A DNA stretch of 64,000 nucleotides from Capsulimonas sp039928515 (GTDB taxonomy: Bacteria; Armatimonadota; Armatimonadia; Armatimonadales; Capsulimonadaceae), in assembly GCF_039928515.1 (NCBI RefSeq), contig NZ_JBDSSZ010000112.1. One strand, given 5' to 3'. The notes under the pieces are model-generated. The model was not told the origin of the DNA, did not search any database, and saw nothing but the letters and a program-made list of their open reading frames with translations. Of the stretch, positions 15,705 through 23,968 are shown in pieces (the stretch's first letter is position 1; every line of letters begins with the position of its first letter). A program made the position numbers and the translations under genes.

Positions 15705-16878
15705 CTGCTCCCCCTTTCTTGCCCCATCCTACGCCGCGCGGCTGATTATACGCGCCTCGCCCCGGCCCATCCCTCGCCTTCGGATCCCGATCGCGGCCAG
15801 CTTTTGGATCATGGTCGCGCCGATAGATTTCCAGTGATTGGAAAGGTGCCGTCCACTCCCAGCGTCGTTCCCGCAGCCACTTCTGAGGCGTCGTGAGCGT
15901 GCTGCGCTCACGAGCCTGGACAGGCCGCGCCGCCAGCGGCGCCAGGGCGGCTTCGATTTTGTCCCAGTCCGCTTCCGTGGGAGACGCCTCGGCCCATGCA
16001 GCGTCCACGGCCTGGGGCGAGGTCGTGAGCGGATAGCGCGCCTTGAACTCCTCGCGCCTCGTCAGCGGCGCCGGCGGCGAATACCCCGGCTCGCCTGGGG
16101 GGATAGCCGGCACCGGGGGACCTTGCTGAGGACCACCCCGCGACGATCGCAGATGAGGCCATGCCTGGACGACAGGATCGTCGTCATCCGGCTCAGCTCC
16201 CCCAGCACCTCCCTGAGACGAAACCCGGGCGCCAGCCCCGCGCGGCGCCTCGCCGGAAGACGCACGTTCTGAATCTTCTTTGATTCCCGGAGTCTTAATC
16301 CCAGGAGTCTTGATTCGTTCATGTGGTGAACCTGCACGTTCACAATATGAACCTGCACGTTCATGTGGTGAACCTGCAGGTTCATATTGTGAACGTGGGA
16401 CGCTCTCACGTTCATCCTGTGAGGGTGGCGCGGGCGTTTGCGCATTCAGATGTTCGTCGTCTTCATTGCCAGGTTCACATTGTGAACCTGAGACTTTCGC
16501 GCCTGCCGTGCGCCGCTCCGCGATCTCGTCCCAGAAGATCTTGTTATCTGGCCAGACGTCGACGACGCGCATATGGTGTTTGGGGCTGCCTCCGTGGCGT
16601 CCAGCCTTCTTCTCGCAGACAAGCAGCGACTTCCCGCCCAGCTCCTCACGAGGCGCAAAGAGGATCTTCTTGCTCGCGCTGACTTTCCCCGCGCTCATGA
16701 CCGCTTCTTCGGCGAGCGTCTCCGTGCTCTTGTAGCAGACGCCGTCCTCGCCAGCTGTTTTCACGACGTGGGAATAGAGGGCAAACGCGAACGGGTCGAG
16801 CCGCATCTCGTAGACGATGTTCGGGATTTCCGTGCGCCGATTTTTGCGCCCTTGTTCTGGCTGATCGTCCGTGTTCAT
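15628..16878 (-). CDS. O-like phage replication initiator
   Basis: 416 residues. The N-terminal 110 residues ('IPNIVYEMRLDPFAFALYSHVVKTAGEDGVCYKSTETLAEEAVMSAGKV') form the winged-helix type seen in phage O/replication proteins. The middle (about 135-200) has seven-residue repeats of the form S-x-x-E-R-A-G produced by an iteron array in the DNA. The C-terminal part has a helical segment 'EEFKARYPLTTSPQAVDAAW' and a basic, glycine-rich tail. Location before a DnaC-like loader and the internal iterons match the lambda O arrangement, where the origin lies inside the gene. Overlap with the next gene is 77 bases. Confidence 0.75.
   Translation of the reverse strand: MNTDDQPEQGRKNRRTEIPNIVYEMRLDPFAFALYSHVVKTAGEDGVCYKSTETLAEEAVMSAGKVSASKKILFAPREELGGKSLLVCEKKAGRHGGSPKHHMRVVDVWPDNKIFWDEIAERRTAGAKVSGSQCEPGNEDDEHLNAQTPAPPSQDERESVPRSQYEPAGSPHERAGSYCERAGSPHERIKTPGIKTPGIKEDSERASSGEAPRGAGARVSSQGGAGGAEPDDDDPVVQAWPHLRSSRGGPQQGPPVPAIPPGEPGYSPPAPLTRREEFKARYPLTTSPQAVDAAWAEASPTEADWDKIEAALAPLAARPVQARERSTLTTPQKWLRERRWEWTAPFQSLEIYRRDHDPKAGRDRDPKARDGPGRGAYNQPRGVGWGKKGGADGAGKQGEADSSGAWKSAHKQAHEI
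16317..16487. repeat. Iteron array, candidate lytic origin
   Basis: Six near-palindromic 15-mers of consensus GTTCAYNNTGTGAAC start at 16317, 16338, 16359, 16380, 16410 and 16473. The first four are exactly 21 bp apart with CTGCAC/G spacers; the last two are 63 bp (three periods) apart. They lie in the middle of the O-like gene. An AT-richer stretch with repeated AGTCTT words lies just beside at about 16268-16316. This is the layout of a lambdoid origin. Confidence 0.8.
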
Positions 16879-16906
16879 TCGCTTCCGTTCACAAGAATAA
16901 ATCGAT

Positions 16907-17401
16907 TCACATTAATCGTTCGAAAATCAATAATCCGGCTTTGCTGACGCCGCACTGCGTCCAGCCAGCCATGAGAAAACACCGTCCAGGATGCTCCTTG
17001 GGCCGGACAGCCGACGCATTCACGAATGTAAAATGTCTCTCGCCTGGCCAGCGTCGCCACGCCACTTCGTCCGCCTCCGTGATCAGCGAGGAACTGAGTA
17101 CTCCTCCCTCATTGCGAAACGCGACGCAGTTGACGCCGATCTGACCATCCTGCCGAAAGTCTTCTTTGCGCCAGATGAAGATCGCCGTTCCATTGCCGGC
17201 GATCAGCACGATGCGCGCGCCGGGCCCAACAAACTGACGCTGACGTGGGCGACGGTTTTTGACGGCGCTATAGTGGCGACTGCGGATCGCATAACACTCC
17301 TGATTTCCGTCCCGCCCGGTGTACCAGTGCTTGGATGCCCGTACATAGCCCGACCGGGACGGCGGGAAGAGAACTCCCGTCGTCCCATGATTGCCGCTCA
17401 T
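16907..17401 (-). CDS. Hypothetical phage-type protein
   Basis: 164 residues, MSGNHGTTGVLFPPSRSGYV... It contains 'VGPGARIVLIAGNGTAIFIWRK', 'GVNCVAFRNEGGVLSSSLITEADEVAWRRWPGERHFTFVNA' and a cysteine near 'PGRCFLMAGWTQCGVSKAGLLIFE'. The pattern looks like a conserved phage/host protein of unknown function. Overlaps the ASCH gene by 4 bases. Confidence 0.6.
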   Translation of the reverse strand: MSGNHGTTGVLFPPSRSGYVRASKHWYTGRDGNQECYAIRSRHYSAVKNRRPRQRQFVGPGARIVLIAGNGTAIFIWRKEDFRQDGQIGVNCVAFRNEGGVLSSSLITEADEVAWRRWPGERHFTFVNASAVRPKEHPGRCFLMAGWTQCGVSKAGLLIFERLM

Positions 17402-17916
17402 CGCACCAGCTCCTCCGGCACACTGAACCAGCCCTGTTGGCCGCTGTACTCAATTGGCTCTTCGAACCGCCGCACGAACTCCGTCACGATCGCATAGCGC
17501 CCCGGATTGTAGTCGCCGAACGCCGTCTCGTACTCGCCGTAGCGATGCCGGGCGGCCGCTTTGGAAATCGTCTGCCGGCAGTCGACGATATTGACCTCGC
17601 AGAGCAGCGCCCGGCAGATCATCCGTTCGCGCAGCATCTTGTCGTAGGCGGGCGCGCTGAGACCGCCCAGCAGCGACCAATCCACATCCGCGAAGATCGT
17701 GGCGAGAAAGACCTCGCGAAAGGGTTGATCCCAGCAGATCTCGCGCTGCTCCGGCGTGAACTGCTGGCTGGCATGGATGATCACTGGGCCTCGGTAGGCG
17801 GTCCCCCAGCCGCGCGTTTCGTTGCGCTTCTCTTCCAGCGCCATCAGGATTGCCCAGGGCTCCCAGAGCGAGATTGCCGGGATATAACCGGGTTTGTTCG
17901 AAGGATTACGGATCAC
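17398..17916 (-). CDS. ASCH-domain protein
   Basis: 172 residues. 'YIPAISLWEPWAILMALEEKRNETRGWGTAYRGPVIIHAS' is a typical ASCH/PUA-like start (S-L-W-x-P-W, E-x-R-x-W, G-P-x-x-I-H-A-S), and 'ALLCEVNIVDCRQ' and 'EYETAFGDYNPGRYAIVTEF' complete the fold. ASCH domains bind modified nucleotides or RNA; the target here is unknown. Overlaps both neighbours by 4 bases. Confidence 0.8.
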   Translation of the reverse strand: MIRNPSNKPGYIPAISLWEPWAILMALEEKRNETRGWGTAYRGPVIIHASQQFTPEQREICWDQPFREVFLATIFADVDWSLLGGLSAPAYDKMLRERMICRALLCEVNIVDCRQTISKAAARHRYGEYETAFGDYNPGRYAIVTEFVRRFEEPIEYSGQQGWFSVPEELVR

Positions 17917-18161
17917 GGTTTTGCTGCTTCCTCTTCCAGTTCTTCGAGCCGCTTCACGTTTTGGGCAATCTTCAGGGCAGTCTCCGGCGTCGCCTCAAAT
18001 CCAGACGCCACGCCGCGAAACTGTTTATGCCCCGGCGGCTTCGCGGCGACGGCCCACCGCCAGTTCGGCGCCGGCCAGCTGGTATCGTGATGGATCTCGA
18101 TCAACCGAATCGTCGCCTCCGTCAGATTGCGCATAGCACGCTTAGGAGCTGACTTGATCAC
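17913..18161 (-). CDS. Small hypothetical protein
   Basis: 82 residues, MIKSAPKRAMRNLTEATIRLIEIH..., ending in a charged helix. It overlaps the genes on both sides, so translation is probably coupled. 'WPAPNWRWAVAAKPPGHKQFRGVASGFEATPETAL' may be a small beta-hairpin plus helix. No family recognised. Confidence 0.55.
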   Translation of the reverse strand: MIKSAPKRAMRNLTEATIRLIEIHHDTSWPAPNWRWAVAAKPPGHKQFRGVASGFEATPETALKIAQNVKRLEELEEEAAKP

Positions 18162-18753
18162 TTTTCTCTCCGCTCGTCTTCCCGGTGCAGTCCACCGCTT
18201 GCGTGGATGTCAGCGCCGTCTCCAGCGCCTCTCCCGCATTGATGGCCAGCATCGCGTCGGCCATCTCCGCCACTCGCCTGGCGCGTCCCTCTTTCGTCCG
18301 CGCATATCGCAGCAGTTCGTTATGCTCAGCGCGCGTGAGGACCACATGGTTGTAGAGGAGCCGCTCAGCGTCGGCTTCGAATCCGGCGCGGTCCTCGTCG
18401 TGCATCAAGAGGATTTCGCTGTTCGTGTGGCCATGCGCTCTTAGCAGAAGGCAGGCGACGCGGCGGATTACGCTCTCCCCGGGTTGTGCCGGCGTGCGCA
18501 GCGCGCGCTCCTCTCGCAGCATGGCCACCAGGTCGGCGATCATCATGTCGCGCTCTTCCACGTAGGCGCGAATATGACGAATCACCATCCATGGGTAGTC
18601 CCAGAGGTCCGGATGATCGGGATAGACGATTTGCCAAATATCGTTGAGATTTTCCGTATGTGTGCGTCGGGTGTCAGCGAGTTGCGCTTGCAATTCAATA
18701 ATCTTTTGCTCGGCTTCCGCCATCTGCTGATCCGTTTCCGTAATCAATCCCAT
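18142..18753 (-). CDS. Coiled-coil hypothetical protein
   Basis: 203 residues from ATG 18753 (MGLITETDQQMAEAEQKI) with GGGGAC upstream. Residues 8-40 form a coiled coil; the rest is helical with 'YPDHPDLWDYPWMVIRHIRAYVEERDMMI' and 'EHNELLRYARTKEGRARRVAEMADAMLAI'. No family recognised. It overlaps the following small gene by 20 bases. Confidence 0.55.
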   Translation of the reverse strand: MGLITETDQQMAEAEQKIIELQAQLADTRRTHTENLNDIWQIVYPDHPDLWDYPWMVIRHIRAYVEERDMMIADLVAMLREERALRTPAQPGESVIRRVACLLLRAHGHTNSEILLMHDEDRAGFEADAERLLYNHVVLTRAEHNELLRYARTKEGRARRVAEMADAMLAINAGEALETALTSTQAVDCTGKTSGEKSDQVSS

Positions 18754-18754
18754 T

Positions 18755-19066
18755 TCAGTCCCCTGTCCGGGTCGCGAGGCGCGCTCCCACCGCATCGTAC
18801 AATGTCATTCGGTCACCAGCTGGCCCGAGTACGCAAGCGTCCCGCGACGGCCATTCTCCAAGGCCGCAGCCGGCGGCGAGGACGAAGCGCGCCGCCGCGT
18901 ACTCATGATCGTCGCCGCAGATCCGCAGGAGCGTCGGGAGCGGCGCCGCGCCGCGAATTGAGCGCGGCGTCTTCGTCCAGGCGTCGATCGTCAGCGGCGC
19001 GGCTAACCCTGCCGCTGACGCGGGCGGGGCTGGGTCCGGCTCCGCGAAAAGGTCCATCTGGCTCAC
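18755..19066 (-). CDS. Small protein with N-terminal QMDLF motif
   Basis: 103 residues beginning MSQMDLFAEPDPAPPAS. The Q-M-D-L-F pentapeptide at the extreme N-terminus resembles the sliding-clamp binding motif QL(S/D)LF and is followed by a P/A-rich linker. The rest looks like a small mixed domain ('LLRICGDDHEYAAARFVLAAG'). Another early-operon protein (26638-26976) starts almost identically. Clamp binding is a hypothesis. Confidence 0.5.
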   Translation of the reverse strand: MSQMDLFAEPDPAPPASAAGLAAPLTIDAWTKTPRSIRGAAPLPTLLRICGDDHEYAAARFVLAAGCGLGEWPSRDACVLGPAGDRMTLYDAVGARLATRTGD

Positions 19067-19299
19067 GGCTCCTCCTCGTCATCTAAGATGTATGGCGCCG
19101 CGATCTCCTTGAGCCATCCGCCCTCTTGCATCTCCATGTGATGAACGGGGATACGCCGGCCTGAGTAGTCCGGCGTAAACTGGTCGCCCTCGCGCTTTCC
19201 TGGAATGTCTTTCAGAAGGACGGGGTAATTCGCGATTCGCACGAACTCATCGCCATCCTTCAAAGCGTCCATCGGAGTAATCCGATATTGTGTCGGCAT
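19063..19299 (-). CDS. Small hypothetical protein
   Basis: 78 residues, MPTQYRITPMDALKDGDEFV..., acidic C-terminus. Overlaps the next gene by 4 bases. 'YSGRRIPVHHMEMQEGGWLKEIAAPYI' looks like beta strands. No family recognised. Confidence 0.5.
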   Translation of the reverse strand: MPTQYRITPMDALKDGDEFVRIANYPVLLKDIPGKREGDQFTPDYSGRRIPVHHMEMQEGGWLKEIAAPYILDDEEEP

Positions 19300-19329
19300 T
19301 TCCCGTCACTCCTTAAGTGCCGGCGTCCG

Positions 19330-19656
19330 CTATGCGCGCGCCGGCCAGCGCCACGTTCCCAGCGCCGGCTCCGGTCCGTCGTCGTAGAGCACGGAGGATC
19401 GGTGCACCACGTTTTCAAGTTGATCGTTCGGAGCGTCTGTGAACACTTGCAGCTGTACGCAGCCGCGACTTGCCTTATCGGTCGAAGTCCGGTTCCAGAC
19501 GCGGACGACGAAGGCTGGGCGGATCTGCCCTGCGCTTGGACCCTTGTCTAGCACGTAATGAACGACGCGGCCTTCGGTAAGCCCGGGAATCGGGTCGTTA
19601 AAGATCGGCGTCTCCGCGATCGCACCAGTTGTCATTGCTTGTTTCTCCTCGTTCAT
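19330..19656 (-). CDS. Small hypothetical phage protein
   Basis: 108 residues; either ATG at the start (MNEEKQAMTTG) or the one seven codons later may be used. 'VVHYVLDKGPSAGQIRPAFVVRVWN' and 'VQLQVFTDAPNDQLENVVHRSSVLYDDG' and 'GTWRWPARA' suggest an all-beta protein of a type often seen in phage early operons. Function unknown. It overlaps the RNase H gene by 4 bases. Confidence 0.55.
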   Translation of the reverse strand: MNEEKQAMTTGAIAETPIFNDPIPGLTEGRVVHYVLDKGPSAGQIRPAFVVRVWNRTSTDKASRGCVQLQVFTDAPNDQLENVVHRSSVLYDDGPEPALGTWRWPARA

Positions 19657-20219
19657 CCCATTACCGTCTCTCGAACTCGTTCCCGGCTGGGGCTAGCCTT
19701 TGCCGCCATGGGCACCTTGTAGGGCGCGCCCGCCTTCGTGCACTCCTCGTCGCAGAACTTGTTGTGGATGCTGACGGGTTGACCACGCTTGCCCGTCCCA
19801 GCGGCGATCTGCGCCGCAGTCGGGTGACCGTCGAGCAGCACGGTTTCGACTTTGCCTAGCCGGGCGACGGCGGCGCGCGCCTTCTCGATCAGTGGCGTCG
19901 GCACATTCTCATGCTTGTAGCCCCAGAACGTCCAGCCCAGCGCGCATTTGCTGTCGCAATAGACTGTGCCGCTCCAGCCCTCTGGAAGTGAGAGGAGTCC
20001 GCGCGTCAGCGCGATCATCTCTGTATTGTTGTTTGTGACTGGCAGACGACCACCCTGGCCATCACTCATGAATGGACGCACAACGCCGCTCGCGTGAAGG
20101 AGACGCTCGCCACTCGCATCTACCTGGCACCAGGCCCATGTCCCACCGATCGGGGATGGGTTCTTGCTGATCACACCGCCGTCAGAGTAAAGTGCGGCTA
20201 TTTCGGCATACTCACTCAT
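19653..20219 (-). CDS. RNase H-like protein
   Basis: 188 residues. The RNase HI pattern is present: 'ALYSDGGVISKNPSPIGGTWAW' (first Asp), 'TNNNTEMIALTRGLLSLP' (Glu), 'GTVYCDSKCALGWTFW' (second Asp) and 'HNKFCDEECTKAG' near the C-terminus in place of the usual H-x-x-x-D loop. It would remove RNA primers or process hybrids in phage replication. The C-terminal cysteines are unusual for this family. Confidence 0.7.
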   Translation of the reverse strand: MSEYAEIAALYSDGGVISKNPSPIGGTWAWCQVDASGERLLHASGVVRPFMSDGQGGRLPVTNNNTEMIALTRGLLSLPEGWSGTVYCDSKCALGWTFWGYKHENVPTPLIEKARAAVARLGKVETVLLDGHPTAAQIAAGTGKRGQPVSIHNKFCDEECTKAGAPYKVPMAAKASPSRERVRETVMG

Positions 20220-20225
20220 AGCGCT

Positions 20226-20540
20226 TCATTCCTGGCTCTCCCACCACGTCACCGTCACCGGATAGGCCGAATGATCGCCTGCGGATACCGGGTAGTAAAC
20301 CGTTGTATCGCTGGCCTCGTCGTTGATTTCGTGAAAGTATTGATGCTTCACCGGCGCCGACAGCACGGTCGCCCGCTCCTCCTCGTCCATATAATCGAAG
20401 CCGCCGATGGGCTTGGCCAGCTCATCACGTAACGCCTCTCGGAAATGGTTCTCGCAGATATGGCCCTGGACGAATGCGCCGATAATGACGGAGTCATCGC
20501 TCATGGCGCAGAGCGGTTCGAAGTCTAAAGCAGCGGTCAT
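20226..20540 (-). CDS. Small acidic hypothetical protein
   Basis: 104 residues, MTAALDFEPLCAMSDDSVIIG..., strongly acidic and rich in aromatic residues near the C-terminus ('VTVTWWESQE'). Acidic small phage proteins sometimes mimic DNA, but nothing here proves it. Overlaps the upstream gene by 4 bases. Confidence 0.5.
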   Translation of the reverse strand: MTAALDFEPLCAMSDDSVIIGAFVQGHICENHFREALRDELAKPIGGFDYMDEEERATVLSAPVKHQYFHEINDEASDTTVYYPVSAGDHSAYPVTVTWWESQE

Positions 20541-21328
20541 GTCTGATCCTTTCGTACGAGCTGAACTGCGATGGCTGGCTGATCGCCTTCTGGGATGACC
20601 TGTGTCCAGTCCCCGACGCGCAGCGGATGCTCTTGCCAGAATTGATGGCGAAACGACTGGCGCATGTCGCTCGCGCGTAGCGCCTCTTCCTGGAGTTCAG
20701 GCACGGTATAACTGGACGGGATGAGCTGTTGGAGCCCTTGCAGCAGAGATCGGAACACATTCATGTCACGGCCACGCGTGTTCCAGATCGCCGTCTCTTC
20801 CGGCGTCAGGTCCCCGCAGATCTTCTCCGCCTCCCAAAGCGTTCGCTGGAGCGACTGCTCCAGTTGCCCTAGGTGGCTCCGGTGGACCGCCGCGTATAGT
20901 TCGAGCGCGCGGTCCATCACGCGCGCCTGCGTTCCCGTCAGGCGCAGGGCATATTCCGCCTCGCCGGCAGGTGGGCTCCAAGCGTCTTCCGCCGGCAGGA
21001 TCCGCGTCACGTCATCACCAAAGACGGCGAAGGCGCGCAGGTTCAGCCGCAGAGCGTCCCACTCAATGTGACGGCCGTCTCGGTACGGCGCTGAAACTTC
21101 GCCCTCGTGAACGTATTTGCTGATGGGGCCTGTACAACGTGTGGAGCCCATGACGATCCGTAGAACGCCGTCCGAGAAATGCTCGCCTTCGCTACGGACG
21201 TCGCCTTCACGTATCGGCAAACACAGGAAGTAGTCCGCGATCAACACATCGCCGGGTTCCTGGCTCCATTCGATCATCAGGATTGGCTCATCCTTAGGCA
21301 GTCTTGATATCGCGGTCTCGCTGATCAT
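20537..21328 (-). CDS. Hypothetical protein
   Basis: 263 residues from ATG 21328 (MISETAISRLPKDEPILMIEW), chosen because GGAGAAGG precedes it. The N-terminal half appears all-beta ('MIEWSQEPGDVLIADYFLCLP', 'VLRIVMGSTRCTG'). The second half is helical ('ARVMDRALELYAAVHRSHLGQLEQSLQRTLWEAEKICGDLTPEE'). The C-terminal end 'LRVGDWTQVIPEGDQPAIAVQLVRKDQT' is again beta. No family recognised. Confidence 0.55.
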   Translation of the reverse strand: MISETAISRLPKDEPILMIEWSQEPGDVLIADYFLCLPIREGDVRSEGEHFSDGVLRIVMGSTRCTGPISKYVHEGEVSAPYRDGRHIEWDALRLNLRAFAVFGDDVTRILPAEDAWSPPAGEAEYALRLTGTQARVMDRALELYAAVHRSHLGQLEQSLQRTLWEAEKICGDLTPEETAIWNTRGRDMNVFRSLLQGLQQLIPSSYTVPELQEEALRASDMRQSFRHQFWQEHPLRVGDWTQVIPEGDQPAIAVQLVRKDQT

Positions 21329-21345
21329 CGGCCTTCTCCAGTCCT

Positions 21346-21774
21346 TCAATTCAGATGGTTGCGCCGATCGGGCGCCAAGCTGTCCGGAACAGGAACGAGG
21401 GAGTTCAGGAGGGCGATCTGCGCTTCGAGTTCCGCTTTCTGCTGCGCGCTGATCGCCAGCGAGTTCACACATCCCTCACGGGTCAGCTTGCGGATCGCCA
21501 AAATCGCCAGGTGCAGATCCTCGCTGGATCCGCGCAGTTCCCGCTCCGTCTCCAGAAACGCCCCCACATATTCCTTTCCCTTTTCCAGGTAGATCTCGAA
21601 GGCGATGGATCGCGCCTGGATCGCCTTGTATTGGCGGTCCTGTGCGGCGTCGGCCGCGTCGCTGGCCACGAGGAAGTCCTCACTGTGCGCCTTTGCTTTG
21701 GCGATGTTGCCCAGCGCTTGCTGGTATTACGAAAGCCCTTCGGCGATCTGTTCTTTGGTAAAAGCTAGGTCCAT
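21346..21774 (-). pseudogene. Helical protein with in-frame stop near its start
   Basis: The best ribosome site (AAAGGAATCGAGAAAC before ATG 21774) opens a frame MDLAFTKEQIAEGLS that meets TAA at 21727-21729 after 15 codons. The same frame continues YQQALGNIAKAKAHSEDFLV and then a normal helical protein to 21346. Translation may restart at GTG 21669, which has GAGGA 7 bases upstream, giving 107 residues. So it is either a nonsense mutant, or a short leader peptide with reinitiation. Function unknown. Confidence 0.6.
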
Positions 21775-21812
21775 GTTTCTCGATTCCTTTCGATGCGGCC
21801 ACGCGGCCGCCG

Positions 21813-22085
21813 TCACCGCTCATTCGTCTCGAAAAGTGAAAACTGCGTCGGCTCCTGCAGCTTGCCGATCAAAGTGCCAAAGCAGATCTCGCAGCGGCAA
21901 AGATGATGCTGTCGGCGGTAGGTATGCAGCATCCGGAGGAGCGCGCGGACTTCGTACGACGGTATCCAGGCGTCCGGATCGGCGATCAGCGTCGTCGCCC
22001 AGTTGTCGATGCGCGTCCGATGCCACGGATTCCAGGCGCGACACTCGCTGAGGACGCGGACCGCCTGTTTCTGCTCGTCGGTCAC
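21813..22085 (-). CDS. Small protein with C-terminal QFSLF motif
   Basis: 90 residues from GTG 22085 (reading TDEQKQAVRVLSECRAW), overlapping the stop of the upstream gene (GTGA). Middle part 'WNPWHRTRIDNWATTLIADPDAWIPSYEVRALLRMLHTYRRQHH' is helical, followed by 'CRCEIC' which may bind zinc, and the tail 'EPTQFSLFETNER', where QFSLF resembles a sliding-clamp binding peptide. No family recognised. Confidence 0.5.
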   Translation of the reverse strand: MTDEQKQAVRVLSECRAWNPWHRTRIDNWATTLIADPDAWIPSYEVRALLRMLHTYRRQHHLCRCEICFGTLIGKLQEPTQFSLFETNER

Positions 22086-22981
22086 GCCTCCACGCTCCGC
22101 AGTTCCAGCGCATACACCCACGGGTTGCAGTCCCACAGAACTTCGGGATGCTTCGCGTGATCCATATCCCACCAGCGCTGAAAGGGACACCACGCAGTGC
22201 GATGGCCTTTGCCGCTGGGATCAAACGGAACGCGATAGATCGTGCCGAACGGGTCGTTCGGATCCTGAACTTCAGCAGTGACGCCTTCGGCGAGACAGTC
22301 GCTCACACTTGTCTCGATCTGTTGGAGCGGCTGTACGTCAATCGAGACGATCTCCAGAAGGAGGCGAGACGCCGCGCGGGGCATACTGGAGAACTTTTTG
22401 CGAAACTCTGCCTGGTAAGCTTTTCGCACAACATTGCCCTTGAAAGGCTGGATTTTCTCCTGCGTATCAACGTCGGCGAAACTGAGGTCGAACGCCTCAA
22501 CCCACTCACCTGTCCGCTTTCTTCTGTGGCCTCTGTTAGACCAGCCCGTTGTCATGTGTTCGAACTCTGCGAAATCCAATTTAGGATCATCAAAGCCTGT
22601 TGCTTGATAGCGGAGCCCATACCAAACCTTCGAGCAATCTCGTGTCAGAACATCGTAGTTCGGGCTCGACCAGTTGAGGACAGGGCGGGCAAAGTATTCG
22701 CCGCACTCGCTGATCCACAACGTCTCGCGTACCCACAGGCGATCACCGGACTGGCCATAAGGACACATCTCGATCACGTTCTTGCGCCCGAGGTGCTGCT
22801 GGATCCATGGCCGCTCAGGGTCCGTGAAAGCCATCACGCTTCCCTCATCGGAGGGAAGCGATCGGCTAAGCTTGGGCTGCGGATCCAGCGGAAAGCGCAT
22901 CTGCGTCCGGCCGTTCAGGAAGGAGCGGACATTGCGATAATTGAGCGGGAGCGCTCTCTCTTTGATCGCGGCTATCATCAT
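22082..22981 (-). CDS. ASCH-like phage 'morphogenetic' protein
   Basis: About 299 residues from ATG 22981 (MMIAAIKERALPLNYRNVRSF), overlapping the stop of the upstream gene. 'CPYGQSGDRLWVRETLWISE', 'YRVPFDPSGKGHRTAWCPFQRWWDMD' and the closing 'NPWVYALELRSVEA' are hallmarks of a widespread phage family often annotated as morphogenetic protein, now thought to be an ASCH-type fold. The name is historical; nucleic acid or nucleotide binding is more likely than a structural job. Located far from the virion genes, consistent with that. Confidence 0.7.
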   Translation of the reverse strand: MMIAAIKERALPLNYRNVRSFLNGRTQMRFPLDPQPKLSRSLPSDEGSVMAFTDPERPWIQQHLGRKNVIEMCPYGQSGDRLWVRETLWISECGEYFARPVLNWSSPNYDVLTRDCSKVWYGLRYQATGFDDPKLDFAEFEHMTTGWSNRGHRRKRTGEWVEAFDLSFADVDTQEKIQPFKGNVVRKAYQAEFRKKFSSMPRAASRLLLEIVSIDVQPLQQIETSVSDCLAEGVTAEVQDPNDPFGTIYRVPFDPSGKGHRTAWCPFQRWWDMDHAKHPEVLWDCNPWVYALELRSVEA

Positions 22982-23469
22982 GGCTTTAGCCCTCGCGCAT
23001 CGCCGTTGCGCCGCATATGGATTTCCGCCGCCTCCAGGGCCAGCGTCAACCATTGCCGTTCGTTTTCGCTCCCGATCACGCCGCGGCTCTCCTCCGCAAG
23101 ATACCAATCGAATCCGCCCTGCTGGTTACAGCGGTATTCAATCGTGTGATATCGGCTGAGATATTCGCGGACGAGGCCCGGGCGGATCTTGTCCCCGGCC
23201 TCGAAGTGCGGCATCTGCGGCGCCAGCGCGGCGACCGCGTCCACAAAGCGGAGCGCTTCCTCCTCCAGGAACTCCTGGTGCATCTGGTCCGGCAGACCGG
23301 CAAAATATGCGGCGTATTGGTAGAAGTCAAGCGCCCGCTCCGGCCGCAACCCCATGAGTTTCGGGATGGTCTCGAACACGAATGTCTCGCGCCCGTCCCA
23401 CGGGAAGACTTGTGGGTCTTTGTCCTGAAGGACGCCGTCCGCAGCGCGCGCTAATCGTTTGGTTTTCAT
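22978..23469 (-). CDS. Hypothetical protein
   Basis: 163 residues from ATG 23469 (MKTKRLARAADGVLQDKD), overlapping the DUF488 gene's stop by 4 bases. It has 'FPWDGRETFVFETIPKLMGL' and 'DFYQYAAYFAGLPDQMHQEFLEEEALRFVDAVAAL', then 'HTIEYRCNQQGGFDWYLAEES'. No family recognised. Confidence 0.55.
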   Translation of the reverse strand: MKTKRLARAADGVLQDKDPQVFPWDGRETFVFETIPKLMGLRPERALDFYQYAAYFAGLPDQMHQEFLEEEALRFVDAVAALAPQMPHFEAGDKIRPGLVREYLSRYHTIEYRCNQQGGFDWYLAEESRGVIGSENERQWLTLALEAAEIHMRRNGDARGLKP

Positions 23470-23963
23470 GAGATCTCTTCTCCAGAGCTGGCTTTCATCT
23501 TCTGCATGTCCTGCCATTTCTCCAGCCAGTAAATGCCGACGGATTTCGGCGCGCCGCCCGTCTCATCCCAATCTAGCTCCCGGCATTCAACCCGATGCCG
23601 CTCCCAAAGTAGCTGCACGACGCTCAGCCGGTGACACGTGGTCAATTGCCGGCAACTGCACATCAGGATCACCGGACAGGAGTTCTCAAGCACGTACGCC
23701 GCGCCGGCGTCGAAGTCCGCAATCTCGATGGGGCGCGGGCCGTCCGCGCCGGCCGGCTCCCGGTAACGCGTGTTGCCGAGCTGGGCGCAGCGCGCGTAGT
23801 GATCGCCGAGCAGCTCCCGCAGAGCGCCCTCCCGCCACTGCGGATGCGCCGATGTCGCCCGCAGGCGGATGTCGACGATGGTCGCGTCCAGCTGCTCGGC
23901 AACGCGGAGCAGCTCTGCCGGCTTCCGCCCCTCGTAGCCCATCGTGTAGATCTGCGTCGTCAT
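23466..23963 (-). CDS. DUF488 family protein
   Basis: 165 residues. 'IYTMGYEGRKPAELLRVAEQLDATIVDIRLRA' is the diagnostic start (Y-T-x-G-Y...LVDIR), followed by 'LGNTRYREPAG' and 'VILMCSCRQLTTCHRLSVVQLLWE', the C-x-C-x(5)-C-H-R motif of DUF488. The family is found in phages and islands; function is not established. Confidence 0.85.
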   Translation of the reverse strand: MTTQIYTMGYEGRKPAELLRVAEQLDATIVDIRLRATSAHPQWREGALRELLGDHYARCAQLGNTRYREPAGADGPRPIEIADFDAGAAYVLENSCPVILMCSCRQLTTCHRLSVVQLLWERHRVECRELDWDETGGAPKSVGIYWLEKWQDMQKMKASSGEEIS

Positions 23964-23968
23964 GCGCC

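Noticed and set aside
16317..16487. Short regularly spaced repeats considered as a CRISPR array
   Set aside because: Units are 15 bp with 6-bp constant spacers, inside a coding gene; this is an iteron pattern, and no cas gene is present.
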